This document shows, one piece after another, positions 1 through 11,959 of a stretch of 64,000 nucleotides of DNA. This DNA comes from Jaltomata sinuosa (Eukaryota; Streptophyta; Magnoliopsida; Solanales; Solanaceae): the NCBI GenBank assembly GCA_003996215.1, contig QJPP01000865.1, positions 620,001 through 684,000 on the forward strand, given 5' to 3'. Made by a program: the position numbers and the translations under genes. The notes beneath the pieces were generated by a model that was given only the letters and a program-made list of their open reading frames with translations, did no database searches and was not told the origin of the DNA. Each line of letters starts with the position of its first letter. Within the stretch, counting starts at the first letter, position 1.

Positions 1-2122
1 TGTTTTTCAACTTAGCCTCAGCTTCAAGTTCTTTTCTTCTCTTGTAATCATCTTCTTTTTTCTTGATGTTACACGCATGAACAAGATCCCCTTGGTGTTT
101 GCAATAAGAACAATAATCCAGTATCCCCTCATATTGAATGGCTTGCCACCTTTCGATAGTCAAATCATCTTCATAAAACCTCATCCAAACATGAGATGGC
201 CTTTCTTTAGTGATATCAAATTGCAACCGTACTTTAGCCATACTACCTTTTGTTTTTTATATAGAGGCCGTGTTTAAGTACAAAGTTTTTCCAATAGGTG
301 AGAGAAGAGCCGTAATGAATTCCTTGTTGTAGAAATGCCATGGTAGTTCTGGAAGAGTAACCCAAATAGGAACTATAGGCGTTTCTTCATCCGGCCTAAA
401 TGTAGGAGTCCAAAATTGCAATCTCATTAGCTGACCTTCGATATACATCTTTTGCTTGTTCCAAATGGTGAGGTGGTCATCTTCATTATCAAGATCAATA
501 TAGATATGTCTTGCATTGAAATGAGTAATCTTGACCCCTCCCGTTAGTTGAGTTTGGAGTATGAAACTCTTCCTTATAAGCTCTATCTTTGTCATCGTGT
601 TGGTAAACTTGCCAACTAGAGTATACTTGCATCTTCCTGCCAATTTCACCATGAAATCTTCTTTTTTGAATATAACAGCAGGAAAACCTTGTCTAGTGGT
701 GATTTTGTAAGTGGAGAGCTCTATAGGGATCTCCTTTTTAGCTTGGTTGGACCTTAAACGAGTAGCATAAGTATGAGCAACAGTAAACGGGGCTGGTTCA
801 AGAATGGATTTATTTTTGGGGTTGTGGTTAGTATTCGGGGTGTTAGCAACTTTGGTAGTAGTATCAACTGGGGGGTGGCTGTTCGTTAGGATTCAGGTTG
901 CTATAATCTTTGGTAATAGTATCTACTGAAGGTGGCTGCTTGCTTTGATCTGAAGGGTCATTTTTACCATAGTTATTGGAGACTAAAGGATAAGCAGAAG
1001 AGGTGGGATTGGAAGGCTTTTGAGCTTGGTTCAAGTGATCATTCTCGAGTATAACTTTGCCTTTGGGATTTTGGGTCGACTTAGACTCAATAGGAGTAAG
1101 GTTTTCCTTGCTATTATCATTAGTATCCTTAGTTCCTTGCAAAACATCAGTTAGTTCAATAGCATTTTGCTCAATTGAATTAGATTGCAATTGAGCTCCA
1201 ATATCATCTAAGGCATTAGGATCAATGGAAGTTAAGCCGTTAGAGTTAGAAGACTTACCTTGAATTGCAGGGGAACTTGTTTGATTATTCTTGTCAATAT
1301 GCTGATTTGTGAGAAGTAATTGATTGCTTACCAAAAGAGTCTCACTGTTAGCATTTGTCACTGCTAAGTTGTGATCTGTAGAATTCAAATTTGAGGAAAA
1401 AAATTCTTTTGGTGAATCTTTGTTGCTCAAATCATCCTCAATAGCTTTGTGATCAGATTGGTTTTGAAAATTTATGCCTTTCCCTCCTGGAAAACTATCT
1501 CCGGCCAACTCAACTCTGTTAGCTTTGAAAGAAAAATTGGAGGAGTTTTGAGCTTCCTCTAATGGAGTTTTGTGAGGGCAAACATTAGCATCATCTCCAT
1601 GAACAATTTGGTACTATTTTTGCCCTGAAATGCTGACCGGAGCTCCACCGCCGGCGGTGCCGCCCCCCCCTGAAACTTCACCGGAGAGTATTCCTTCACC
1701 ATTTTAGTGAAAATTGGATCATTGGGTGCACATTGGTATGAGGATGAAACCCCAGTGGTTAGATTTCCACAAAACTCATCGGAGGTAGGTCGAAATTGAC
1801 TGCGATTCCGTGGAGTTCCGTCGACTTGAACTGAGATCACTCCGGTGGCAATTCCTCCATTAAATTCGTTCAAATTAGTATCACTAGAATCATCTCCATG
1901 AGCTGAGTAAACCCCAGTAGTCAAACCACATTGAAACTCATCTAAAGATGTTCGAATTTGAGATTGCGAGTTTGGCAGAGCTTCGTTTGAATTCTCGAAA
2001 TCAGTAGTTACAATTTTTTCCTTATAATTGGCTAAAACGTCATTTGTAGAATGATTAATAAACTACAAATCACTTCCAATTGTTGTAGTAACTCGAATCA
2101 ATCCAGAATTAGCTAGTGACAT
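1..2122 (-). pseudogene. Broken DUF4283 / zinc-knuckle protein gene (L1-type LINE ORF1-like), runs off the left edge
   Basis: Read on the minus strand, an ATG at 2122 opens a frame followed by a Ser/Asn/Thr-rich N-terminal region (about 1900 down to 860), a DUF4283-like domain (about 760 to 257) and a zinc knuckle at 112-71. DUF4283 proteins with zf-CCHC_4 knuckles are abundant in Solanaceae and resemble ORF1 of plant L1 LINEs, which bind nucleic acid; that role is family knowledge. Breaks seen: an in-frame TAG at 2063-2065 after 19 codons, a frameshift near 1605-1612, and a frameshift at the G6 run 870-875. The C8 run at 1663-1670 is another place where indels are likely. The knuckle keeps its three cysteines, but the expected histidine is aspartate (codon 86-88). 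The gene continues past position 1, so an ORF2 cannot be assessed. It could instead be a domesticated relative, but the breaks argue that it is dead. Confidence 0.75.
71..112 (-). other. Degenerate CCHC zinc knuckle of the DUF4283 pseudogene
   Basis: The minus strand encodes YCSYCKHQGDLVHAC. The C-x2-C and final C spacing fits the C-x2-C-x4-H-x4-C pattern, but the H position (codon 86-88) reads D, a single C-to-G change from CAT to GAT. Zinc coordination would be expected to fail. Confidence 0.7.
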
Positions 2123-2397
2123 GATCTTTTGAGCCCAAATCAGCTCATCATTTGAAACTTCTACAACAAATATCGCAGATCTATTTTGAAGATTCATGGA
2201 TGAATCTTGGTGGGTTTTGTGTGCATTGTCATTGTGCTCATGTTGTTGTGGATTCAGTGGTTAGAGGAGATCCACCGGCGGCTCTGTGGCCATTCCGGCA
2301 GACTGTCACTAGGTTCTCTAGAGAGAATTTTTTAGAGAGAGAAATTTTAGAGGAAATGTCCGTGAGATTTGATAAAAGAAAGGTGCATTAGCAACTA
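2123..2397 (-). other. Probable 5' leader of the DUF4283 element
   Basis: This stretch lies upstream of the minus-strand ATG and before the LTR homology of element H begins near 2398. On the minus strand it holds a TCTCTCTAAAA-type purine/pyrimidine run around 2320-2350. No domain is recognisable in any frame. The boundary with the LTR fragment is approximate. Confidence 0.35.
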
Positions 2398-3210
2398 GTT
2401 GGGTTATTGACTCATGTTTTCGAGCATGCGTATCTTTACTCTCCTTCTCCCTTCCTTGTACTTGAGGTTACCGATATACCATCTATTTCTTAAACTTATT
2501 ATGTATATATTGTTATTGCAAGGATCCCAGGTGCGTTATTTATTGCTTACACCTGTGCCTATTGTGTATATATTCTACTTTCTAGCCTTGTATGGTGTTC
2601 TGTTGACTTCCCTTTGGTCTAGTTCCTGTGCACTTTTTGTTGATTTCTGTGACTAGTTGCTTCTATTCTATCTGTTACTACGCTTTTATCTTATATGTGC
2701 CCAGTCGGCCTATGATACCTATTGGGTACCTTATGCTATTCATTTGGCGCTCATACTACACTCTGTATATTCTGGTGCATATCCTAGTGTGGTCCATCAT
2801 CGTTAGCTCGTGAAAACTCATGTGAGGTGCTGTTTTTGTGTTATTCTGGATTGAGGGTGAGCTCTTGGCGACCGGAGCTTAGATTTTAGTTTGTCTCTTG
2901 ATTATGTACTCTATTTCTACTGAGAGACAGCTTTGTATATATATTGTTTGGACCCTTGTACTCCTTATGTAGATTTGAATCTTGTGCGCTATGATACCAG
3001 GTTTTCGGTTTAGCTTAGCTTCCGCATTGTATTTATATTACTCCTGTTATCTATTTTCTTCATCTTTTTCCCTTACTTCCGCATAATAAACTGTTCTTCC
3101 CCTTAGATTATTAGCTAGTAGCTCATTACTAACCATTTCGGGCTACGAGGATTGGTTCACCTACTGGGGGGTTGTAGGTGCCATCATAACCAAGATATCG
3201 GGTCATGACA
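2398..3210 (+). repeat. Element H left LTR, 3' part only
   Basis: It matches the last 0.8 kb of the 3456-bp LTR at 46,904-50,359, including the stretch before the 3' end that reads GGCTACGAGGATTGG, and it stops at TCATGACA just before the PBS. The left border is blurred against the DUF4283 leader. Confidence 0.75.
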
Positions 3211-3213
3211 ACT

Positions 3214-3225
3214 TGGTATCAGAGC
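3214..3225 (+). promoter_or_regulatory. Primer binding site, tRNA-iMet type (element H)
   Basis: TGGTATCAGAGC begins 3 bases after the LTR end. This is the standard plant gypsy/copia PBS complementary to the 3' end of initiator tRNA-Met, where minus-strand cDNA synthesis starts. Confidence 0.85.
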
Positions 3226-3424
3226 CCTAGGTTCACCAGTGTCATCGATATAGGAGCCAATGTCTAGTAGAGTCCTGCGGATCGGGGCAGAGACGGCCGT
3301 ACTCAAATTTTGGGAGGCTATAGTGACATCTTAGGAAAAATTATACTTTTCTTGTTTCTATCTCGTGCGTAGTATCCTTGAAATTTTCTAAAAATCTCAC
3401 TTACTTTGGTTCACTCTTCCGCAG

Positions 3425-3875
3425 ATGGTTCATATGAGATCTTCATCTTCTGGCGGAAGAGAGGCTCCTGACCCTGCGCCTCCAACTCCTGCTAGGGGTT
3501 GGGGTGGTCGCAAAGGTAGAGGTAGGGGTCGTGGACACCCTAGAGCAGCAGCACCAGCTAAGGCTACTAGAGTTGAGGTAGAGCTCGAGTATGACTACGA
3601 GCCAGAGTTTTCTCTAGAGTAGCAACATGTGGACCCGAGGGAAGCCCAGGTACCACCAGCTCCAGTACCAGTTCCAGCACCATTTTTCTGTGCTAGGTTC
3701 AGCCCCAGCTCAGTCTTCAGATATTAAGGTTCTACTTGTTCAGGTTTTGGGTATGATTAGGAAGAGACCTTCGGAGGTAGCACAGACACCCGCTCAGGGG
3801 TTAGCCAGGTGTTCAGAGTTCTAGAGCGCAGCCTGCTACTGCGGATCCCCGTGCCAAGGTTTTTCCGATCCCTTA
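3425..3875 (+). pseudogene. Gag N-terminal fragment of element H
   Basis: ATG at 3425 follows the expected 0.2-kb leader. The start (MVHMRSSSS) and the Gly/Arg-rich run GRKGRGRGRG match the starts of gag in A (about 50,571) and B (59,048). The frame is stopped at 3620-3622, then continues as a Pro-rich stretch and the segment that precedes the Gag core in A and B. At about 3876 it joins LTR sequence directly, so the gag core, zinc knuckle and all of pol are gone. Confidence 0.75.
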
Positions 3876-5227
3876 ACATGTTATTTATGTTTTTGATAGT
3901 TTGATCATCGTTCGGGATTCAAGCTTGGATTTCATTGTCCCACCAGCTGTCATCGGATGATAGGTAGGTTACAGCCTAAACTCCCTAGACTTAGCATATA
4001 TCAGATAAAATTGTACTAGCTGACATCCTTGGGTTGGGTTATTAGGTTGGTACCACAGACCTTGACCGCTTTTCCATGATTTGCCTATTTCCTTCCTCCG
4101 TTTTGTGTAGTATTCTTGGTAGTTGATATTATCACCCTTTTGGTCCTGTGAGGCCTTGTTGACTCTGGAACACAAAAGGTGAGTTATTGGGAATGGCCGT
4201 GAGTCCCGGACATAGAAATATCCTTCTAGGCTGGTTATGCTTGTTGAGTAGCTTTGGAGCCTATGCAGGGCCGTTAGGTTGATTGTGAGCTGTTGGGCGG
4301 CTATTTGTGTTGGTCATTCATTTCCATGCATATAAAGATTTATCCATGTTTTACTACATTTTTGGCTTCGGGCCTACTGGATTTGTTTTCTAAACCTTGC
4401 ATGGCCCCGGGGACCCATTTTAGATGAAAATGATTTCGAACATTCCTATCTTTACTCTCCTTATACCTTCCTTGTACTTGAGGTTACCGGTATACCATCC
4501 ATTTCTTAAACTTATTATGTATATATTTTTATTGCAAGGATCCCAGGTGCGTTATTTCTTGCTTACACATGTGCCTGTTATGTATATATTCTACTTTCTA
4601 GCCTTGTATGTTGTTCTGTTGACTTCCCTCTGGGCTAGTTTCTATGTACTTTTTGTTGATTTTTGTGACTAGTTGCTTCTATTCTGTCTGTTACTACGCT
4701 TTTATCTTATATGTGCCCAGTCGGCCTATGATACCTCCTGGGTACCTTATGCTTTGCATTTGGTGCTCATACTACACTCTGCATCTTCTGGTGCAGATCT
4801 TAGTGTGGGCCATCGCCGTTAGCTCGTGGAGACTCGTTCAAGGTGTTGTTTTGGTGTTATTCTGGAGTGAGGGTGAGCTCTTGGCGATCAGAGCTTAGCT
4901 TTTAGTTTTTCTCTTGATTATGTACTCTATTTCTACTCGGAGACATCTTTGTATATATATTGTTTGGACCCTTGTACTCCTTATGTAGATTCAGCTCTTG
5001 TACGCTATGATATCAGGTTTTGGGTTTGGTTTAGCTTCCGCATTTTATTTATATTACTCCTCTTATCTATTTTCTTCATCTTGTTCCCTTGCTTTAGCAT
5101 ATTAAACTGTTCTTCCGATTAGATTGTTAGATAGTAGCCCATTACTGACTGTTCCGGGCTACGAGGATTGGTTCGCCTACTGGGGGAGTTATAGGTGCCA
5201 TCATGACCAAGAAATTGGGTCGTGACA
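3876..5227 (+). repeat. Element H right LTR, 3' part
   Basis: It starts at a point equivalent to about 48,217 in the A LTR (a TTATTTATGTTT-type stretch) and runs to the LTR end at 5227. Its 5' junction with gag is a deletion scar. It contains a duplicate of the 2430-3210 sequence. Confidence 0.75.
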
Positions 5228-5706
5228 GCAGCCTATACAAATTATAAGCAAAAGAAAATTCAAATATGTTACTACTAAAATAAATTTATTTTCCTTCTTG
5301 TTAAGTAACAAATTTGAATGAAGTAGCAACGATAGAAATCTCTCAAAAAGAAAAACAAGGCCAGTTCACAGTTCATGGTTAAGTAACAAACTTGATTGTA
5401 GTGGCAATGGTAGCAATCCCACCAAGCCAAATCATAAATAAAACAACAACACTAAGACAATAACTATAAAATGCAAAAATATTAGGTTATGTATTTAAAA
5501 TCTAAAGCCATTATTATATAATTAGAGACAAAAATATAATTTTAATATAATCTTACTGGGTTATTGGTTTAACCATTAATTAAAATTTTAAAATAAAAAA
5601 TTGAACTGATATCCCAATAAAAAAATTTACGAAACCATTTAAAAATTGTTAACCTAATAACATTTTTTATAGTTTAGCTTATCCGTTAAACTGGTTTTTG
5701 CACACC
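5228..5706. other. AT-rich spacer with a short direct repeat; no gene seen
   Basis: No coding signal is visible. Two related copies of about 43 bases starting GTTAAGTAACAAA lie at 5300-5343 and 5378-5421. The 3' half (5560-5700) is very AT-rich with runs of AAAATTTT type and could be a decayed MITE or SINE tail, but I cannot define termini or a target duplication. Confidence 0.4.
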
Positions 5707-5974
5707 CATATTAATGATATCCTGATTTACTCGCGTAGTGAAGAGGAGCATGTGAATCACCTTCAAATTGTTTTGTAGACACTCAAGGACCATGAATTAT
5801 ATGCTAAGTTTTCCAAATGTGAATATTGATTGAAGTCTATGGATTTTCTAGGCTACATTGACTCTAGCAAGGGTATAAAGGTCGATTTCTGAAAGATCGA
5901 TGCATTAAGGGATTGGTCCAGACCCACGACCCTGACTGATATAAGAAGTTTCTTGGATTTAGCTGGTTACTATA
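5707..5974 (+). pseudogene. Ty3/gypsy reverse transcriptase fragment (palm to connection)
   Basis: The plus frame reads INDILIYSRS, then YAKFSKCEY and IRSFLDLAGYY, which are ordered RT landmarks of the gypsy type. The catalytic FIDD motif has become xIND, so the first aspartate is lost. In-frame stops occur in the RT thumb region. The fragment starts abruptly after AT-rich DNA and is cut in the GYY motif at 5974, where K begins with TGTCATGACCC. Confidence 0.8.
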
Positions 5975-7840
5975 TGTCATGACCCTGAAATACGATAGAA
6001 CTGTGCGGGCACCTACTCTAACCTATCCTGTTAGGAGAACCCTAAAACCACCCCAACTTTTAACATGCGGAAGTCTTTTTAAGCAATTTCAAATGTAATG
6101 ATATAGAAACAAATGCATAAATCTCAATATTCATTAGATAGTTAATATACATGGACTGCCAAATATTCAAGATACTACAATTTCCCTGAAGATCTAGTCT
6201 AAGCCTATACATGAGCTACTAAACAAAGGACTTGACAAAACATAGAAGACAAAACTCCCACCTGAAGAATAGAGAATGGAAGTTGCTGGTGGAGACTCTT
6301 CAATCCAAGCTCGAACTTCAGCCAACCTGTCACACATCTACACCAAAGGTGTAGCAAGAATAACATCAGTACAACCACACATACTGGTACGTATCATTGG
6401 TTGACCTTGGTTAGTTTACATAAATTATATATATAAAAATCAATACTAAACCAATACTGCCACTTCAACATACAACAAGGTAATTCGTGTGAATCATCAT
6501 TTATAAGCACTTCTCACCCTACCCCAGGCCTGCTACCCTTCATCTCGGCAAAAAGGTATCCCCTAATCCCTACTAAGATCCTTGTATTCATATCTAGCAT
6601 TACTTACACAACTATGCTTACTGGTAAGGCATTACCCACTACCCCAGTTAACCCAGCTGCTACGAACCTTCCCAGGTTACTCGATCTAGGCCCACACAGT
6701 GTTATCATTTACTTTTAAATCATAGAAAGTCACTACAGACAAATTACCGGAATGCCTCCACAAGGGAACTGGTTCATCTACCGCTTACTCATCAATGTAC
6801 TCAGTACTCACAGGTCTTGTTCATAGCTACGATGCCACCTTATATAACTGACCAAGGTAATATGATAAAATATATTATAACAATGTAATATCATATGTAA
6901 TGATAATGCAAAAATGTGTACATATAGGCTATGGATCTTAGTTTTGCTTACTAGCTAGGACATGCAGGGGACCCTAGGTGTCCATGTACCATATTGGCGT
7001 GGTATCCACTCTAGAGTAATCATACTGAAATAATAAATTCAACTAGGCTTTGGGGCCTGTATCTGATGAATGCATGCATATGTTTCCAAGACACTATTCA
7101 TACTCACCCATTTTGGCTCACTCAGCACTTCCTGTTCATTTAGTATATTCATACAAGCACAACAGGGAAAACATTTATAATACAACCATGTCTGAAGACC
7201 CCTCACGAGTTACATAATTTCACTACACATCTGCAATAAGGTGAGCCTTAACTCCACGTCAACACACTAATTACATGCCCTTACCAAACTCGCCCACCAT
7301 GCTGGTGGGTTCTACACTTCTATTTAGGTCTGACCAACCATTCCCTTCCCCTTATGACACTAGCATAAAGTTCGTATTTTCTGATACGAGATCAAAACTT
7401 GTCTTAACTTCATTACTAACGCATTCCTCATAACTATGAGGTTTCTATGTAAGTACTCCTTATTATCCTTTATACAGGTCCCAATCCCGGAACATAATCC
7501 TTAAGTTAATCTACTGAGAGCTCTCAAGCTATTACAATAGGGCTTCAACTACCCCAACTAGGCATTCAAACTTATTATAAATTATTTTAAGTATAGTTCT
7601 AAAGTTATTCTCCTTACCGACTAGATTTTCTATGGTTCAGGCATCACCTAGTTATCAACACAAGGTTTAGGTCTAAAATCATTACATCTTAGGCACCGTC
7701 TATACACATAATTGACCGTACACATAATCATTCACAATCTAGGCTTACCAGCTACATTCAATTATTATTGTCCAGACTCCGTGCCCAAAGGACTAAGTGA
7801 TGACGTCCAAAACAACTCTCTCAAAGGAGGAGGCTACATT
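5975..7840 (-). mobile_element. Element K: minus-oriented LTR-like sequence interrupting the RT fragment
   Basis: The left end TGTCATGACCCTGAAATACG resembles the complement of an LTR 3' end as seen in other copies here (TGTCACGACCC, TGTCATTCTCC). It interrupts the RT fragment exactly within a conserved motif, as an insertion would. The body is non-coding with CT-rich stretches such as 6510-6720. I cannot place the right end; 7840 is where homology to repeat F starts. Confidence 0.5.
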
Positions 7841-10202
7841 CATTGCAAAATAATTTACCCAACAAGGAGTCAGGGTCGAATCCACAAGGAACAATATCGA
7901 GAGCGATTGAGAAAATAGGGAATTAAAACAACTTACTAAAGTCTAGAGAACAAAAAAAGATAAAATGTTTTGGGGGTTTTACAAGAAAAAGTAACTAAAT
8001 TAAAGGTTAGAATTGATCAATGTCCTTCATAATACGAGGATAACAAAGGGGATTCGGGAATAGGATTCAATTCACATCTATAAGATCCATCACAATTTCA
8101 TTGACTATTCCTAATCAACCATTGGTCAATCAACATATGCCTTAGAATCTCAAGTATTCACCAATATCATTCGATAATTGGCGAATAATATTTCTCAATT
8201 AGTTCTCTCGAATCTAGCTAAGTGTCAATAAAAATATTCCAATTATGGGCAACACTCGTATTGGCCTATTTCTAGTTCAAATCCATAAAATGAGGTTCAA
8301 ATCCCCAAATAAGTGCTAATCAACCTTTCCCCAACTTCAATTCACTCTTTCTACCGAATCAAAGTAAACGAGGCAAGTTCAAGGGTTGATCACTCCCTTT
8401 AGAAATCAATTCAAGCATGAGATTAATTAGAAATTCAAAGACTCAATTCAATAACTAGAAATATTAAATTAATTGTAAAAGCACAAGATAAGAATTCAAA
8501 CCCAAATATTATCTATTTCTAACATAATATCTCAATCTCAAAACAATAATTACACCTTCAACTATGAAATACAAATCTAGTGTTAAAGAAAGAAAATTTA
8601 ACACTCTAATGGTGTAGGGTATTGAACTTTCTCTTCAATCTTGCCAATGATGAGTCTAAGATGTAAAATTGGCCAAAGATGAATTCCAAAATGGCTTGGA
8701 GTTCTTTTTTGTGGATTGAGGTTTTCAAAAATGTGAATTTCCCTAACTTCCCTATAGTTGTCGCCTCCTTCTTTGCCTACGCGAGCAGTCCTTTGCATCT
8801 ATGAAGGGTCTCTGTCTGGTCGACCTTCACCTATGCGAGTGGTCCATCGCGTACGCGTATCTTGACTTAGTTGTTGACATTCGTATATGCGTCTGGCCCA
8901 CCACGTCCATGCAGGCCAATTTTGCTGCCAGTTGTTGACTTCTCCAAATAGCTCCATTTAAACTTATTTTCACTTGATTCCTTTCCCGATTACTTCTAAA
9001 TCACATAAACATATAAAATAAAAGTAAATCGTGTCAAATGCACTATTTTTCTCAATTATGGTAGAAAAAGTATAAGATTAAGAGCTAAATAAGTAGGTAG
9101 AATACTAACTTATCAAACCTCCAAACTTGAAATATTGCTTTTCCTCAAGCAAATTTCAAATGTTAATTCAAATTCAAGAGACACAAAAGCACAAGTTTAT
9201 CGACAACATGTCAAATCAAGGAGACTTACTTTAAGAACAAACACATTTACTTCAATTGGTACTAATGATTAGTCGATCACGTGTGAACTTTACCTAACCA
9301 ATACCCTCTATTCAAGACACAATTTTAAGAATGCAATTAGGTAATAAGAACAATCAAGTGAGAACAACCAATCCTCAAGAAGTGACTCAAAACCACTAGT
9401 TTACCAAACATGCTCATTTGACTCATTTTTGGAATTTATCAACATAATCAACTATCCTAATTTACATGCCCTCACAAGAATGAAAGTCTCAAAAACACTC
9501 TACTGACAACAATAACACAAGGGACAAATGCACAAACACTCACACTCACAAAGAATTTCAATCACCGACAAGTATCAAACCATAAGCTTGCCTTTATTTT
9601 CATTCGATACTAACTCAAAAGCAACCGATCGGAGATCTGAAAGGACTTTGTTAAGCTTGTAATGTAAGCTTGGGAAGGGTAGGATAAGAATTTTAGGTTA
9701 AAGTGACTATATCCTCCTTGAACACTACACAACTTTATAAATTCCAAACCAAAGACATTTTTCTTTTCATTTTCATGCAACACAAAGCACTTAATCAATT
9801 ATTTTACTAGATGTCCCAATTTTATCATTCTATTCACCTTGGAGGATTTTTTCCTTTTTTTTCTTTTTCTCTCATTTTTTGCTTCTCTTTTCAAATTCTT
9901 CCTTTCTTTGACAAGTTCTTTTAAATGCTTGCTACAAACCACCGTGTATTACTCATCTCCTCCAAGGTGTTTATCAATCACCCCCAAACTTAGGCTCTTG
10001 GCCTCAATTTCACATTTTTAGAGTTCAAGGAGGAAAGATTCAAAAGAGGGATTCATTTTCAAAAAGGGTTAAGGCTTGTAATGAGGTTGCCAAAGAAAAA
10101 AGTTTCAAGCTGAAATAGGGTCAACTAGTGATACATTTAGAGCAATGGTTGGCTTTTAAGGTTAAGTGGGCTTCCAAAAATCACAAAAAAGGCCTAAGAT
10201 CA
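7841..10202. repeat. Repeat F copy 1, non-coding dispersed repeat
   Basis: From about 7853 this stretch matches 33,089-33,313 at high identity (shared GAGCGATTGAGAAAATA and AATTGATCAATGTCCTTCA), which shows that it is repetitive. It has no convincing coding frame. A phrase around 9115-9170 (cytosine-rich, then CTTGAAATATTGC) resembles untranslated regions of large plant gypsy elements, so F may be an LTR or UTR of a Tat-like element; that is inference. It ends where the A2 LTR starts at 10,203. Confidence 0.5.
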
Positions 10203-10881
10203 TGTAATAACCCTTCCGGTCATTTACACGTTTTCTCCTTTCTTTTACCATTAGAGCTTACTTATAGCGGCCCAAGTCATTTATGGCTTATCGGGACTGG
10301 TAGTTTGGTGCCCGGGCCATTTTTTTGGTCTTTATGGCCGTTCCTCGTTTTAGAGCTTCAACTTTGGAAATCGTTGACTTCCGTTAAAATTCTTGGTAAT
10401 ATCAAAGAATTAAACCAAGGTTCTAGGTCAAAGGAATTTCTTACTCGAAAGTTCGAGTTAAAGAAATGCCTCGTGTAACACCTCGCCCGTTTGGAAGGTT
10501 TAAAGTAACTCGTGCCTTTGGAGTAAGACTAATAGAGTCTAATATACTAAGAAGGATGTTTTATGAGGTATTATAATCGCAAACAGGTCGTATGATGAGT
10601 TTTGAAGTCAAGCAAGTTGCGAAACAAAAGTCGGAAAAAGTTATTCTAAATTCCTTTAAGGAATTGTCTTCAAATTTAGGTTAAATGTCTTGGGGTGTTT
10701 CTCCCTATATATAGAGAGTTAGTGGGTCCCCAATATACCAAATCTAAGTTCTACGAGTCTAGTTTCCAACGCACTAAACCGTTTATCCATACGACTTCAG
10801 AATAGAGATATATTCACGTTTTCGTAAGACCGCGCAAGCAGACACGTCAAGGTGGGGCCCGCATCCTAAGTCGGTTTTGCT

Positions 10882-10891
10882 TTATAAAAGG
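10882..10891 (+). promoter_or_regulatory. Likely TATA box of the A2 LTR
   Basis: TTATAAAAGG lies about 680 bp into the LTR and is conserved in the copies at about 29,019 and, inverted, about 31,937. Its position fits a U3/R boundary, but no transcript evidence is available. A second candidate, TATATATA, lies at 10,706-10,713. Confidence 0.45.
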
Positions 10892-11959
10892 TGTTCCAAC
10901 TTCGTTTTAATTCATAAAAATCACCCAAAAGCTTCAGAAAATCAGAGGGAGAGTCCATAAATAATCCATGGACTTTGATCCTTTAAATTCGGAAGTTTAA
11001 CGGAAGTTGCTCTACGTCGCGAGCTCGTCATTTTGGTATAGTTTTCCCCGTCGATTTCATGGCGTATCTTCGTGGGTGTTGATGCAGCGAGCCAGCAGGT
11101 GTTTCTGAGTATTTGGCAGTAGCTATGGAGTTATTTTGGTGAGGTATGGATCCCGTATACTTATCTATTTGTTGGATCAAGATTTTAAGCTTCTAGTTAT
11201 GAAAAGTTGTTGTTGCCGATATCTTGTAGTAGTTTCTTGTTGATTTTGGATCTGTTTGTTGTTCTTGCAAGGAGGCAAGTTTTTAATCTTGGTATATTGA
11301 ATATTTTTGTCAAGGAAATCTCTCCCCTACGAGCCTCCTTCATTATTATATGTTCTAGTATTGTTTTATGGATTTCTGAGCCCCGAAGTGGTATTTTGGA
11401 TTTGTGGCTTTGGACAGCCCCTTTATCTTGTTATGTTTGGTTATTGTTGTGGTGTTCTGGTTATGGTAAAGTGCTGGAAGGATTGGGAAACTGTGCGATT
11501 CTTTTTGGGATCACATACGATAGTGATTGTATTGGACAAACGTGAAGTAGGTCTAGAAATAGTGCCTCGGGAGCTCGTCGCTCCTTGGAGATGTGGTTAA
11601 CGTATTGTTGTTGGATTTAGCTGCCATTTGTTATTGGTATTGGCCTCATTTTTATGCTTTGGAGTTGGCTGGTCGCGAGTGTGACATTAACACCTTATCA
11701 ATTGGCTATGGCTCGTTCTTGTAGCCTTGTCGATTCTAGCAATTGTTCCATTACCTTGGTTGGTCAGGCTTCATAGAGACGCCTTCGGGGCTTCAGTTGA
11801 AAGTATTTGTTTTGTGTGATTCAGAGCTTCCTGGAGCTGTTCGAGTCTGGACGATGCCGTTCCCGCAGCTAGTCATCGGATGACAGGTAGGTTATGGTTT
11901 TCCCCTATCTAGACTCTGCGTATATATGCTATAACTGCATTAATTAGCATCCTTGGATG

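Larger units (their letters stand above)
2398..5227 (+). mobile_element. Element H: collapsed Ty3/gypsy (Tekay-like) element, LTR fragment - gag 5' end - LTR fragment
   Basis: Two plus-oriented LTR fragments share about 800 bp of aligned sequence (for example 2430-3210 and 4445-5227). They flank about 0.67 kb of internal DNA holding a PBS and a gag N-terminus. The same LTR sequence recurs at 46,904-50,359 (A) and inverted in B, so H belongs to that family. Both LTR copies lack their 5' ends and pol is absent. The left LTR ends TCATGACA at 3210 and the right LTR ends CGTGACA at 5227. No target duplication can be tested because the 5' end is missing. Confidence 0.8.

Noticed and set aside
2414..2813. 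Hydrophobic, membrane-protein-like frames, repeated at 4424-4898, 49,535-49,956, 51,243-51,617 (minus) and 59,654-60,028 (minus)
   Set aside because: All lie in the same part of the family A LTR. Their T-rich composition gives Leu/Phe/Tyr-rich translations, so they are not genes.
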